A DNA stretch of 64,000 nt from Rhynchopus sp. YZ270_cl-10 (GCA_964035575.1 OZ037847.1:890001-954000); one strand, 5' to 3'; counted from the stretch's first letter, positions 44,456-54,106 are shown. The notes: generated by a model not told the origin, from the letters alone. A program made the numbers and translations.

Positions 44456-44826
44456 AAACCCCCCCAAATCTGCCCAAATCCTCTCAAACCCTCCCAAACC
44501 CAAATGTCCGTGACGTCAACTAGCCTAATTTTCGGAGAGCAATAATTTAGGGATATTCCCTCGCTCGGCTGGACGAGTAAAAAACCGGAAGGTGGATTTT
44601 ATGCTTACCTCATTTAGGGGATAATATTTTTTTTCGAAAAAAAACTTAAAAAAATGGAATTGAAAGCCGTGTTCAAAATCTTTCAATTGCGGCCAGGTAC
44701 GATCAAAAATTTGCATCTGGGGTCCCTTCACCGGTTGGAGAGCCCCAAAAACCAAAACTCAAAAGTGGGTCCAAAAAAACGGCTTGGGGTCTAAAGGGTT
44801 AAAAAAAAAAAAGAAAGTAAAAGAAA
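44456..44826. other. Left flank of the Polinton
   Basis: A/T-rich, no gene. Compared by eye with 56014..56298 and 58620..58700: no terminal inverted repeat was recognised. The true left end of the Polinton may lie here. Confidence 0.5.
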
Positions 44827-47800
44827 ATGATAACATCAGATAAGAAACTCAAGGAGATAACTCAAGAGTACACCACCGCAATCAAAGCCTATGAGAAGCA
44901 GATCAACCTCCTCGGTAAGGCAATGACGTCTGGGGTATTGAGTGTTGGTACGATCCAAGCCATACAACAGGATGTCGTTCTAATTCAAGACAAGATCGCA
45001 AATCTCAAGTTGGAACAGAAGAAGGCTCTGGTACCATTTCATGAGGAGAAGGAGAAGGATAAGGTTGTCAAGAAGAAGATCACAGACAAGGAGCTTCTAC
45101 CATTCGTACAAGAAGATATCAAGGATCTGAAGACAGCTGTTGCAAAGGCTAAGAAAGATCTCAAAGGTACCTTCTTCAAGCAGAACAAGTCAAGATTCGT
45201 CAGAGACTTCAAACCTGAACAACAAGGGCAGCTGAATGACATCGAGAAGCAACACAAGGAAGCCAAACGTAAGATTCTTGATGATGCAAAAGAGACACAC
45301 AAGGAAGATATCATTCGGGGGAGGCTTGGAATAAAGAAGGAAGAAGAAGAACAGTCAACTATCACTGAAGACCCCAACCATCTGGAGGAACTTATCGCAA
45401 AAACCGCAGTAAAAGTCATCCATGGAGACAAAGGTACAGATGCCAAGATGATAATAGAGCTCCCTGAACCGCTAGATGAGTACTTCTCTTCAACAATACG
45501 TGCACAATATGACACCATCACCGCATTCATTCAGGGAGACTTAGAAGGCAATCGCACCAAGAAGGTTAAGTTTATCTTGATGGCCATCTTCAGCAAACCA
45601 GACAATGAATCGCCCAAACAAATCAGCAAGGAAGTATTCCTCAACAGTGTACTTGCAACAGACGTACTTGACTTAGATGCAGTTATGAAGCAAGGGAATG
45701 AGCTCTTCAACCGCGATGAAGGGGAGTCAGGTTTATTCTTTGTTGGCTTCAAGTATGTCACGATATTAACCTACAACACACAGATGCAGATTGGTGGTGA
45801 ATATATTGATGTTGTGGAGAGGTTCAGTGCCAACTCCAATCTCAAGAAGAATATTGTGAATGTAAAGAATGATGAATACCCAGAAGTCAACAACGCATGC
45901 TTCCGTTTTGCTGTGATGGCACATGAGCATGACTTCCCGAAAGACGCATCACGAGTGAGCAAGTACTACAAGAAGAAGACTGGATGGATTGAGTCAGATT
46001 ATGATTTTTCTATGTTTACTGACTACACGCTTCCTACAACGGATCAGCAAGTCAAACACTTCCTGAAGGAAAACAAGAACACATCAATTAGCATATATGG
46101 TATTGAAGCCACATCCAACTCCGACAAGACAGGCAAGTTCCATGTGTTGAGGCACGAGAAGTCCCCAAAGGAAGACCACATCAACCTCCTCTTCCATGAC
46201 AACCACTACATGCTGATCAAGAACCTGAGCAAGATGATGGGTGATAATAACAAATATGTGTGCCCCAAGTGTTTGTCAGTCAAGAAGGATACCAAGAAGG
46301 AGATTGATGCCCACCTTGAGTCATGCAACGAGAAACCAACACAGAGAACACAGATGGCAAGGTCTGCTATTATTGAGTTCTCCGAGAACAAGATGAAGAA
46401 CAAAGAGATGAAGCCATTCATTATTACAGCAGATTTCGAGAGCTTCCTAGACACAAGAGACCAGGATACGTCATACAGCAAGACAAAGACACAGACAGGT
46501 AAAGATGAGACAACCATTCTCCAAACCCATCGTGCAGCCTCTTTCTCCCTAAAGCTTGTACCCGACACTTCACTCAACTTTACAGGTAAAACACTTTACA
46601 CATACACACCTTCAGATCAAGATGATGCAGTTGAGTACGAGATTGACTTACTTGGTCAATTCAACAATGCCTGCCAGGAGATAGCCGAGGACGTTGCAGC
46701 ATTCATGACCACAAGCCAGAAGGAGTATGGTAGCATTGATAGTGCATGCACCGCATTTACAGCTGAAGATAAGGATAGACATGAAGAAGCCAAGAAGTGT
46801 GCATTCTGCAACAAGACCTTTAACTTCCAAAACATCAAAGTCAGAGACCATTGCCATTTGACTGGGAAGTACAGAAGGGCCTTGTGCTCTTGGTGCAACC
46901 TCAACAACAAGACAGAGTACAACATCCCCATCTACTTCCACAACGCCAGAGGATACGACAACAACTATATCTTCAAGATGCTGAAGCAGTATGACTCAAA
47001 TGGCGTCAATGTTCTGAACACCAACAGCCAAACAACAATGCTGATCAAGATGGACAAGTACACGAAGGTCAAGGTAAATCATGGGAAGGAGATTAAGAAT
47101 AGGAAGATTTCGTTCCAGGTGAAGGATAGTCTACAAGTCATGTCGTCTTCGTTGGACACGCTGTTGAAGAACTTACCCCATGATCAGAAGGTACATCAGC
47201 TAGACTACATCAAGACCACACACAGGGATATTGACGTGAATGATAAAGGCATGCTTGACCTCTTGTTGGGCAAAGGAGTGTTTCCGTATTCGTACTTCGA
47301 CAGTCCCAAGAAGCTAAGTGGATCACTACCATCGAAAGACCTATGGTATGACTGTCTAAGGCAGGATGACATCAAACAAGAAGACTACGATAAAGCCTGC
47401 AGAGTGTGGAACACCCTAAAGTGCAAGACCTTCAAAGACTACCACGACTTCTACCTCAACATGGATGTGCTTGGTCTTGCAGACGTCCTACAGGCACAAA
47501 GGAAGAACCTCCACACAACACATAAGCTGGACATTTGCCACTACTGCAGTCTCCCGAGCTTCAGCTATGATGCATGGCTACTGAAGCAACAAGAAGATGA
47601 TGTGAAGATGAAGACCCTGAAGGACCCAGAACTATACGAGTTGTTTGAGGATCAAAAACGTGGAGGGTTTACATGCACTGTGAAGAGACACTGCAAGGCC
47701 AACAACAAGCACACAAGGAGCGCAGACAACCAAGGCAAAGAAGGAAACACGCACCTGTTGTACATTGACGCAAACAACTTATACGGGTGGGCTATGTGCA

Positions 47801-49101
47801 AGAAGCTTCCCTACGATGATTTCAAGCTGATGGAATGCAAGAGTTTGGACTCAGGAGCAGAGCTCCATCGAGGGTTAACACCCGAGGAGACTGAGAAGAT
47901 GATTGCCGACTACAACCCAGAGAGTGACACAGGTTATGCTCTAGAAGTTGACCTTGAGTACCCTTTGAGCCTCCACGACAAGCACTGGGACTTCCCTCTT
48001 GCACCATACAATAGGTCTGTTAGAAGTGGAGAGCTGTCAGACTACCAGAGGAAAGTACTTGATGATGAGAAGCATGCAGAGGGTGGGAAGCTTATTGCAG
48101 ACTTCAAAGACAGAGTGAAGCAGACATACAACATTGAGTACTTGCAGTTCCTCCTCAGGCAAGGTCTGAAGTTGACGAAGGTCCACCGCATTGTCTCATT
48201 CAAGCAGGACAACATCATGAAGCCATACATTGACAAGAACAGTGCACTGAGAGCACAGGCCAAGAACGATTTCGAGAAGGACCTGTACAAGTTGCTCAAC
48301 AACTCCATCTATGGGAAGACCCTGGAAAATGTTCGTGGTAGGACAGAGATGAAGAACATCCCTTACGACAAGACAAAGTGGGTGAAGGGGAAGGAGGTTC
48401 CAATGACAGAGGAGGAAATCAAGGAGTACATAGCAAAATATCAAAGCAAACCATTCTTCAACTGCAACACTGTCGACCTGAAGAGTAGCAAGATACTTCA
48501 ATTCATGCAGGGGGACGTCACTCTTGACAAGCCTGTTTACATTGGCTCACAAATCCTGGACTACAGCAAGCTTCTCATGAACAGCTTCTTCTACGACACC
48601 CTCATCCCACATTTCGGAAGAGAGAATGTGACCATGGCCTACACCGACACTGACAGCTTTGTGCTGGAGATAACAACAAAGGATCTTGATGAGGAGCTTG
48701 CCAAGCTGTCTGCAGACTTTGACTTCAGCAACTACCCAACAACCCACGAGCTGCATGACGTAAACAACAAGAAGGTCCCAGGGAAGTTCAAAGATGAGCT
48801 GGCTGGTGATGTGATGACTGAGTTCATTGGCTTGAGGGCAAAGTGCTATGCCTACTCAACGATCAAGAAGAACGACGACAACAAGGCCAAGGGTATAGCA
48901 AAGTCTGTCAGTAAAACTCTCAACCTGGACACCTATCGAAGTACCCTTGAATCCCACAAGAAGCACGTTGTGACGATCAACAGCATCGAGAAGAGGGATC
49001 ATGAGCTGCATACAGTGAGGTCTCAGAAGATAGCATTGAGTGCCTTCGATGACAAGAGGTATATTTGCGAGGATGGAGTTACCACAAAGGCCTACCAATA
49101 A
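44827..49101 (+). CDS. pPolB: Polinton protein-primed DNA polymerase B
   Basis: 1,424 aa. About 370 N-terminal residues are lysine/glutamate-rich and coiled-coil-like. Exonuclease motifs: ADFES (ExoI) and FHNARGYDNNYIF (ExoII). Between them a Cys/His module (CAFCNKTF ... DHCHLTGKYR ... CSWC) resembles the HNH-like insertion seen in protist polymerases of this family. Polymerase motifs: DANNLYG (A), NNSIYGK (B) and YTDTDSF (C). Such enzymes replicate linear element DNA from a protein primer. Converges on the capsid gene 49 bp away, with a stem-loop between. Confidence 0.95.
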   Translation: MITSDKKLKEITQEYTTAIKAYEKQINLLGKAMTSGVLSVGTIQAIQQDVVLIQDKIANLKLEQKKALVPFHEEKEKDKVVKKKITDKELLPFVQEDIKDLKTAVAKAKKDLKGTFFKQNKSRFVRDFKPEQQGQLNDIEKQHKEAKRKILDDAKETHKEDIIRGRLGIKKEEEEQSTITEDPNHLEELIAKTAVKVIHGDKGTDAKMIIELPEPLDEYFSSTIRAQYDTITAFIQGDLEGNRTKKVKFILMAIFSKPDNESPKQISKEVFLNSVLATDVLDLDAVMKQGNELFNRDEGESGLFFVGFKYVTILTYNTQMQIGGEYIDVVERFSANSNLKKNIVNVKNDEYPEVNNACFRFAVMAHEHDFPKDASRVSKYYKKKTGWIESDYDFSMFTDYTLPTTDQQVKHFLKENKNTSISIYGIEATSNSDKTGKFHVLRHEKSPKEDHINLLFHDNHYMLIKNLSKMMGDNNKYVCPKCLSVKKDTKKEIDAHLESCNEKPTQRTQMARSAIIEFSENKMKNKEMKPFIITADFESFLDTRDQDTSYSKTKTQTGKDETTILQTHRAASFSLKLVPDTSLNFTGKTLYTYTPSDQDDAVEYEIDLLGQFNNACQEIAEDVAAFMTTSQKEYGSIDSACTAFTAEDKDRHEEAKKCAFCNKTFNFQNIKVRDHCHLTGKYRRALCSWCNLNNKTEYNIPIYFHNARGYDNNYIFKMLKQYDSNGVNVLNTNSQTTMLIKMDKYTKVKVNHGKEIKNRKISFQVKDSLQVMSSSLDTLLKNLPHDQKVHQLDYIKTTHRDIDVNDKGMLDLLLGKGVFPYSYFDSPKKLSGSLPSKDLWYDCLRQDDIKQEDYDKACRVWNTLKCKTFKDYHDFYLNMDVLGLADVLQAQRKNLHTTHKLDICHYCSLPSFSYDAWLLKQQEDDVKMKTLKDPELYELFEDQKRGGFTCTVKRHCKANNKHTRSADNQGKEGNTHLLYIDANNLYGWAMCKKLPYDDFKLMECKSLDSGAELHRGLTPEETEKMIADYNPESDTGYALEVDLEYPLSLHDKHWDFPLAPYNRSVRSGELSDYQRKVLDDEKHAEGGKLIADFKDRVKQTYNIEYLQFLLRQGLKLTKVHRIVSFKQDNIMKPYIDKNSALRAQAKNDFEKDLYKLLNNSIYGKTLENVRGRTEMKNIPYDKTKWVKGKEVPMTEEEIKEYIAKYQSKPFFNCNTVDLKSSKILQFMQGDVTLDKPVYIGSQILDYSKLLMNSFFYDTLIPHFGRENVTMAYTDTDSFVLEITTKDLDEELAKLSADFDFSNYPTTHELHDVNNKKVPGKFKDELAGDVMTEFIGLRAKCYAYSTIKKNDDNKAKGIAKSVSKTLNLDTYRSTLESHKKHVVTINSIEKRDHELHTVRSQKIALSAFDDKRYICEDGVTTKAYQ

Positions 49102-49110
49102 GTCTTCAAT

Positions 49111-49133
49111 ATACATATCTCTGCGATATGTAT
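49111..49133. terminator. Stem-loop between polymerase and capsid genes
   Basis: 9-bp perfect stem ATACATATC/GATATGTAT with loop TCTGC, lying between the two convergent stop codons. The same hairpin, in the opposite orientation, separates the other convergent pair at 54076..54098, and a copy is in the sister fragment at 58794..58816. A bidirectional 3'-end signal is likely (inference). Confidence 0.7.
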
Positions 49134-49149
49134 GTCTCTTATAGCAGTC

Positions 49150-50556
49150 TTACAGCACAGCACTGACCTCTTGCACAATCCCTGTCTTCAGGTTAAAGTC
49201 CACAACCTTATCGTAGTACACCAAACAATACAGGTACATGTCGTAGCTGGCCTCTCTCTCAATGTTAACTGTCAAGGTGTTTGCCTGGGTGCTTGAGACA
49301 CTGTCTTGGTTCAATGTGTTCTGAAGGTCAAAGCAGTACATGGGGTAGTACTTCCAGTCGTTGTAGGAGAGCAGCCCTTGAGTGGTGAATCCCATTCCCT
49401 CAGGATCCTTGTAGGCACTATGCATCTTCATGTACTCCTTGTAGGCAGACTCCCACTTGTTCTTACCCACCTCAATTTCAAGATCCTTGCTTGGCACCTT
49501 GATGCCGTTCAGGTCAACAGAGATCTTCCTCACCATACCACTGTCAAAGCGCGACATATCATGCTCTTGACTTGTTTCCCTGTTTTTCGTTTGGCAGAAG
49601 ATGATTGCACGTTTGATCCTTGTGTGCGACTTGATTGGTACAGGCCAGGAGATGTATGTGTCGCCAGCTGCAAACTCCTTTCTCTGAATTTGTGAAGACT
49701 CAAAGACCGCTTGAACCATACCAGACTTGTTGATGTAGCTGAGAACTCCAGCGAGCGGTGAAGGAGCCAAGGTGACACGAGGCATCCAGATCCTCATACC
49801 ATACCCAACCCAGTTCAAGGCACGGTCACTAACCCCAGAAGAGCGAAGAACTAGAGCACTGTCGTCATTCACCTCAAAGTTGAACTCCATAGGTATGTTG
49901 GTGAACATCTTCTTGTGGTGCTGGAATATGTTGAAGATAAGACTGAGAGGAACCATGCAGTGTATCTCTCTGTTCCCTGTGGTGCGTCTTGCGCGGTGTG
50001 AAGTGCTTGAGTCTCTGTTTGCAGTGTCATTGAACCCATCCACAAAGTCATCATTAACAGCATCTTTCCAAGTGATGTAGTGGCTAAGTAGATTGCTCCC
50101 CACAGTGTCGTCGTATTGATTGGTGAAGTGAATGAGCGACTCTGCATTCATCTGTTGTCCTGCAAAGTTGGGAGTGTCCTCGATGTTGACCCCACCGATC
50201 TTGAGTGACTTCCTTCTGAAGAAGTTGAGAACATTTGACGCGAAGGCAGCTTTGTTATCATCATTGTCAGCAAAGGTCCATGCTTCTGTAGCATCCAGGG
50301 TCTTGTGTGCTGCAAGGTCTTCATACCCGTTACCACCTGCGTTTACCTTTACCATCTTGAAGGACATCTCCAAGAACCCTTCAGAGGGGATGATGTGGCT
50401 GCTCTGGTCAAGAAGGGTGAAGGTGAAGTCCCGCTCGACTCTTCCAAACTGGTTCTGCAGGTTGCTTGACTTCCCAGTGTCTTGGATGGTGATGTAGTCG
50501 TACCCACTGACATCGGAGTGTCTCTTGGTTTTCTCACTCAAATTGTAGAAGCTCAT
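49150..50556 (-). CDS. MCP: Polinton major capsid protein
   Basis: 468 aa, the usual size for double-jelly-roll capsid proteins of Polintons and adintovirus-like elements. Position (convergent with polymerase), length and features such as FQHHKKMFTNIPMEF and the hydrophobic/aromatic strand pattern fit. Its start overlaps the stop of the upstream repeat protein by 4 bp, indicating co-transcription. Not confirmed by structure comparison. Confidence 0.8.
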   Translation of the reverse strand: MSFYNLSEKTKRHSDVSGYDYITIQDTGKSSNLQNQFGRVERDFTFTLLDQSSHIIPSEGFLEMSFKMVKVNAGGNGYEDLAAHKTLDATEAWTFADNDDNKAAFASNVLNFFRRKSLKIGGVNIEDTPNFAGQQMNAESLIHFTNQYDDTVGSNLLSHYITWKDAVNDDFVDGFNDTANRDSSTSHRARRTTGNREIHCMVPLSLIFNIFQHHKKMFTNIPMEFNFEVNDDSALVLRSSGVSDRALNWVGYGMRIWMPRVTLAPSPLAGVLSYINKSGMVQAVFESSQIQRKEFAAGDTYISWPVPIKSHTRIKRAIIFCQTKNRETSQEHDMSRFDSGMVRKISVDLNGIKVPSKDLEIEVGKNKWESAYKEYMKMHSAYKDPEGMGFTTQGLLSYNDWKYYPMYCFDLQNTLNQDSVSSTQANTLTVNIEREASYDMYLYCLVYYDKVVDFNLKTGIVQEVSAVL

Positions 50557-51452
50557 TTTGATAAGCGGATTCTATCTTGAGCAAATAGAAATTGTCTCAG
50601 CTGTGTTTCATCGTTGAGTATGTCAGGTTTGAGTGTGGGGAATGCTCGTTGTGCTATGCCCTTCATGCGTTCAAAGGATGGGTCTGTCGGTGGGAGGAGC
50701 TTAAGTCTTTTGTTGGTCTTCTGTGGTGTCGGGGTCTCGAGGGAGCTCTGCTCCTGAGTCGGCTCCTGAGTCTTCTGTTCATCATCCCTCTCCTGAGTCT
50801 TCTGTTCATCATCCCTCTCCTGAGTCTTCTGTTCATCATCCCTCTCCTGAGTCTTCTGTTCATCATCCCTCTCCTGAGTCTTCTGTTCATCATCCCTCTC
50901 CTGAGTCTTCTGTTCATCATCCCTCTCCTGAGTCTTCTGTTCATCATCCCTCTCCTGAGTCTTCTGTTCATCATCCCTCTCCTGAGTCTTCTGTTCATCA
51001 TCCCTCTCCTGAGTCTTCTGTTCATCATCCCTCTCCTGAGTCTTCTGTTCATCATCCCTCTCCTGAGTCTTCTGTTCATCATCCCTCTCCTGAGTCTTCT
51101 GTTCATCATCCCTCTCCTGAGTCTTCTGTTCATCATCCCTCTCCTGAGTCTTCTGTTCATCATCCCTCTCCTGAGTCTTCTGTTCATCATCCCTCTCCTG
51201 AGTCTTCTGTTCATCATCCCTCTCCTGAGTCTTCTGTTCATCATCCCTCTCCTGAGTCTTCTGTTCATCATCCCTCTCCTGAGTCTTCTGTTCATCATCC
51301 CTCTCCTGAGTCTTCTGTTCATCATCCCTCTCCTGAGTCTTCTGTTCATCATCCCTCTCCCTCTTCTTAGCTCTTGCCTCTGCTCTGGGGTTACTGTTCA
51401 GATCCTCTTCTTTCCAATTAGGACCACCAATCTTATTCATGAAGCTGTCCAT
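50553..51452 (-). CDS. Polinton-borne repeat protein (22 x ERDDEQKTQ)
   Basis: 299 aa: a 31-residue N-terminus, exactly 22 copies of the charged nonapeptide ERDDEQKTQ, then a 70-residue C-terminus (PSFERMKGIAQRAFPTLKPD...) that looks folded. The 27-bp DNA units appear identical by eye. Highly charged, probably extended or coiled. Immediately upstream of the capsid gene. Function not recognised; a minor virion or scaffold role is only a guess from position. Confidence 0.7.
   Translation of the reverse strand: MDSFMNKIGGPNWKEEDLNSNPRAEARAKKRERDDEQKTQERDDEQKTQERDDEQKTQERDDEQKTQERDDEQKTQERDDEQKTQERDDEQKTQERDDEQKTQERDDEQKTQERDDEQKTQERDDEQKTQERDDEQKTQERDDEQKTQERDDEQKTQERDDEQKTQERDDEQKTQERDDEQKTQERDDEQKTQERDDEQKTQERDDEQKTQERDDEQKTQERDDEQKTQEPTQEQSSLETPTPQKTNKRLKLLPPTDPSFERMKGIAQRAFPTLKPDILNDETQLRQFLFAQDRIRLSK
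50755..51365 (-). repeat. 27-bp coding minisatellite
   Basis: 22 tandem 27-bp units, in frame with the repeat protein above. Antisense frames reading LLSLLFIIP and HHPSPESSV are by-products of the repeat. Confidence 0.95.
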
Positions 51453-51475
51453 TTGTGACTCGTGTTCTGCTTCTT

Positions 51476-51769
51476 CTACAGCTGTGTCTTGTGTATTGTC
51501 TCCCTCTTGTTCTGGAGTAGATCTTGGAGCATCACCAAAGTTCTCCTCCTCCTCCTCCCCTCAGCTCGGGAGCTCTGCTCCTCCTCTTTCACTTTCAACA
51601 ACCTCTCAATCCTCACCTTCCTCCCATTACTCAGTCTTGCATTGACTTGAGCCACACTAACCACACTAAAGATCTCCCTAGAAAACTTTTGCTTTGTCCC
51701 CTTTGCATGTATATTCTTACTCAACAACACCCTCACTCTATCACCAGGTTTCACACTAGACTGTGACAC
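51476..51769 (-). CDS. Polinton ORF resembling an integrase C-terminal SH3/chromo-like domain
   Basis: 97 aa. The segment KPGDRVRVLLSK ... FSREIFSVVSV resembles the DNA-binding C-terminal module of rve-type integrases. It lies directly beside the integrase core. Treated as a separate part of the fossil. Confidence 0.55.
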   Translation of the reverse strand: MSQSSVKPGDRVRVLLSKNIHAKGTKQKFSREIFSVVSVAQVNARLSNGRKVRIERLLKVKEEEQSSRAEGRRRRRTLVMLQDLLQNKRETIHKTQL

Positions 51770-52517
51770 ACTTTGCTTTATCCAGGTTCATGATGAGTAT
51801 GCTGACATCGTCGTTGGTGACAAGGTTCGGAGGCTTCTTGATGATGCTGTGGTATCTGTTGTTGTAGGCGTACGTTAGCTCCTGAAGGCTGTCTACCCAG
51901 TTTGCTGTCTTGTTGATCTCGAAGTGCTTTTGCAGGATCTCGCGCAGGGTTCTTGAGATGCGGTCGACAATCCCAAGGGCGTTATGGTCTCCAACCTCGT
52001 TCATCTGGTGTTCTATGCTGTGGGCGCTGAAGACTTCCTTCACCATCAGGTTGTTGAATTCTAACCCGTTGTCACTCATGATCGTTTGAGGAAGGTCCTT
52101 CTTATCTGTCTGTATCTGATGTAGTATTGCTGTCAAGGCTTCTTTGACACTACCCATTGTCTTGTTCTTCAGGGGTCTGGTGTACAACTTTCTACTAAAG
52201 ACATCAATCAAGTTCAGGATCCACGAGTAGCCTTTGTTCCTTGTCTTGAGCTTCTGGAAGTCGAGGAGGTCCATCTGCATGACGTGGTTGATCTCGAAGG
52301 CTGTGATGTGACCCGACAGCTTGCTTGGTTTCTTCCTGAACAGCTGATATGCCCTCTGCTTGTGTATGTAGTCCTCTATCTCGTCAAGGGTATACTTTTC
52401 CCCACCATCTTCGGCTGCGCCTGCAAACTGAAAGTCAAACAACCTCGCAGGATCAGTGATGTAGCCTGAGTCTCGCCATAATTTGTTCAAGTTTACTCTT
52501 ACTTCGTTTGAGCTCAT
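51756..52517 (-). CDS. INT: Polinton rve-family integrase
   Basis: 253 aa with an RNase-H-like core: MDLLDFQKL, a serine/arginine strand (LNLIDVFSRKLYT), SDNGLEFNN, and a following helix region. Retroviral-type integrases of Polintons insert the linear element DNA (family knowledge). Its start is divergent with the pX-like gene about 20 bp away, sharing a short promoter region. Confidence 0.85.
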   Translation of the reverse strand: MSSNEVRVNLNKLWRDSGYITDPARLFDFQFAGAAEDGGEKYTLDEIEDYIHKQRAYQLFRKKPSKLSGHITAFEINHVMQMDLLDFQKLKTRNKGYSWILNLIDVFSRKLYTRPLKNKTMGSVKEALTAILHQIQTDKKDLPQTIMSDNGLEFNNLMVKEVFSAHSIEHQMNEVGDHNALGIVDRISRTLREILQKHFEINKTANWVDSLQELTYAYNNRYHSIIKKPPNLVTNDDVSILIMNLDKAKCVTV

Positions 52518-52537
52518 TTATTTCTTCTACACAAAAA

Positions 52538-52939
52538 ATGGTCACTACAAGCAGATATCAGAAGACTCCAGTGTACGTATCACCTGTCGACATGCAGAGG
52601 ATTGCAGATGCCTTAGGTGGGAAGAGCAAGACAGTGTCAGTTACGTTGCATGCAAGTGGTATCAAACGGTATCCATTGCCACTAACCCCAAAGCAGAAGG
52701 AGAAGGTCAAGGAGAAGGGGTCAACACGCATCACTTTAAGTCAACCACAGCTGCTGTTCATTGGAGGTGATAGGAAGGAGGGAGGGTTCTTTCAGTTCTT
52801 GGTACCGTTGTTGGCAGCAGGAGCAAGTGCACTCGCAGGCTCGCTTGGGACACAGCTTGGTAGCACAGCAGGGAAGTTCATTGATAGGAAGGTGAATGGA
52901 CGTGGTCTGGTAGCACCTGGTAGAAGGTTAAAAAAATAG
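52538..52939 (+). CDS. Polinton pX-like small virion protein
   Basis: 134 aa from the ATG at 52538. Layout: conserved PLPLTPKQKEKVK and STRITLSQPQLLFIGG, then a hydrophobic glycine/alanine segment FFQFLVPLLAAGASALAG, and a basic tail (PGRRLKK). This matches the short basic/hydrophobic protein next to the protease in many Polintons and adintovirus-like elements, compared with adenovirus pX/pVI. Probably membrane-active or DNA-associated. Confidence 0.65.
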   Translation: MVTTSRYQKTPVYVSPVDMQRIADALGGKSKTVSVTLHASGIKRYPLPLTPKQKEKVKEKGSTRITLSQPQLLFIGGDRKEGGFFQFLVPLLAAGASALAGSLGTQLGSTAGKFIDRKVNGRGLVAPGRRLKK

Positions 52940-52959
52940 GGGATGTAGCTGAGTCTTCG

Positions 52960-53400
52960 TTGACCCCTCTTCGAGATGATGAGATTATAGACTGGTGTAG
53001 ACATCAGGGCATAGAGCTGAAAGGTATGGTGATGAGGGATGAGATTACAGACAACATGGATGGGTTGTACTTGATAAACTTAGATGAGAGAGAGGGTAAA
53101 GGAACACATTGGGTAGGTTTCTTCAGCGCAGGACCCCAGACTTTCTACTTTGACCCCCTTGGTTTACCCCCTCCCCAAGAATTGACTGCACACTACAAAC
53201 CCCTCACATACAACACCAATCAAATACAGGATGTCTCTTCTACACTATGTGGCTACTTTGTGTGTTTGTTCTTCAAGTACATGCATAAGTATGAGGACAA
53301 ATATGAAGGCTTCTACGCTATGACACACGGGATCTTTGGCAGCGACACAAAAGAAAACGAACGCGTACTTCTTGAGGATGTGTACGATCTATCAAAATGA
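52960..53400 (+). CDS. PRO: Polinton adenain/Ulp1-like cysteine protease
   Basis: About 146 aa. Catalytic pattern visible in order: GTHWVGFF (His), YFDPLG (Asp), NQIQD (Gln) and STLCGYFV (Cys). Such proteases mature capsid proteins in adenoviruses and are a Polinton hallmark. Followed with a 4-bp overlap by the next gene. Confidence 0.88.
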   Translation: MTPLRDDEIIDWCRHQGIELKGMVMRDEITDNMDGLYLINLDEREGKGTHWVGFFSAGPQTFYFDPLGLPPPQELTAHYKPLTYNTNQIQDVSSTLCGYFVCLFFKYMHKYEDKYEGFYAMTHGIFGSDTKENERVLLEDVYDLSK

Positions 53401-54044
53401 TCTCATATTGTGTAAAGTGCAGGACAAAGACCGCAGATGTCGATGGAGTTCAACGGGCTGTTTGTATAACAAAGAACGGACGTCGAGGTGTGAAGAGCAA
53501 GTGTGCTGATTGCGGTACAAAGAAATTCAGGTTTGCCAAAGGAGCAACACAGGGTGGAGTTGAAGGTGGAGACATTGTGAAGGCACTCAACGACAAGTTC
53601 CCAGACACAGAGTTCCACTTCCCTGTCATGAACGAAAAAACAGGACAAGTCGAGAAGGCTAACTTCATGGGACCAAACACAAAGCTGGAAGAGAGAATCA
53701 AAGACCTTGAGAAGAATGCTGAACGTGCATGGAAGGGAGAGCAGATACCAAAGGAGGACATCATAACACCAGGCAAATCAAGGTTCGACGAGAGTGCGAT
53801 GATACACGACCTGATGTACAAACATGCCTCAAAGACAGGGAAGAGTGGGAAAGATGTGCGTAAGATGAAGCACAAAGCAGACCTACAACTCATCCGATCA
53901 AACATCTACCATGCACTAGACCCCAACAACAAGAGCTCAATAGACAGAGTGCAACATATAGCGAGTATCCCCACCTTCATCCTCAAGATTCTAGGGGAGA
54001 CAGCGTATGGCAAGATTACAGGGAATAGAATAGAGATAAACTAG
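53397..54044 (+). CDS. Polinton zinc-ribbon and PLA2-like virion protein
   Basis: 215 aa. N-terminal zinc ribbon (YCVKCRTK ... KCADCGTKK). The middle resembles the parvovirus-type phospholipase A2 domain: GPNTKLEERI, a serine/proline linker, then SAMIHDLMYKH (HDxxY-type signature). A basic helical tail follows. PLA2-like domains in virion proteins help membrane exit during entry (family knowledge). Confidence 0.65.
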   Translation: MISYCVKCRTKTADVDGVQRAVCITKNGRRGVKSKCADCGTKKFRFAKGATQGGVEGGDIVKALNDKFPDTEFHFPVMNEKTGQVEKANFMGPNTKLEERIKDLEKNAERAWKGEQIPKEDIITPGKSRFDESAMIHDLMYKHASKTGKSGKDVRKMKHKADLQLIRSNIYHALDPNNKSSIDRVQHIASIPTFILKILGETAYGKITGNRIEIN

Positions 54045-54075
54045 ACTCAGGAGCAGAGCTCCGAAGACTCAAATA

Positions 54076-54098
54076 ATACATATCGCAGAGATATGTAT
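54076..54098. terminator. Stem-loop between PLA2-like and minor capsid blocks
   Basis: 9-bp stem ATACATATC/GATATGTAT, loop GCAGA, the exact inverse of the hairpin at 49111..49133. Lies between convergent ORFs. Confidence 0.7.
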
Positions 54099-54106
54099 AG
54101 ACACAC

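Noticed and set aside
44200-44545. Proline/cysteine-rich ORFs over the 10-bp satellite
   Set aside because: Repeat artefact in all frames.
49306-50497. Plus-strand ORFs opposite the capsid gene
   Set aside because: Shadows of the minus-strand capsid frame; no motifs.
50592-51458. Plus-strand ORFs reading SLLFIIPLL and SSVHHPSPE
   Set aside because: Antisense shadows of the 27-bp coding repeat on the minus strand.
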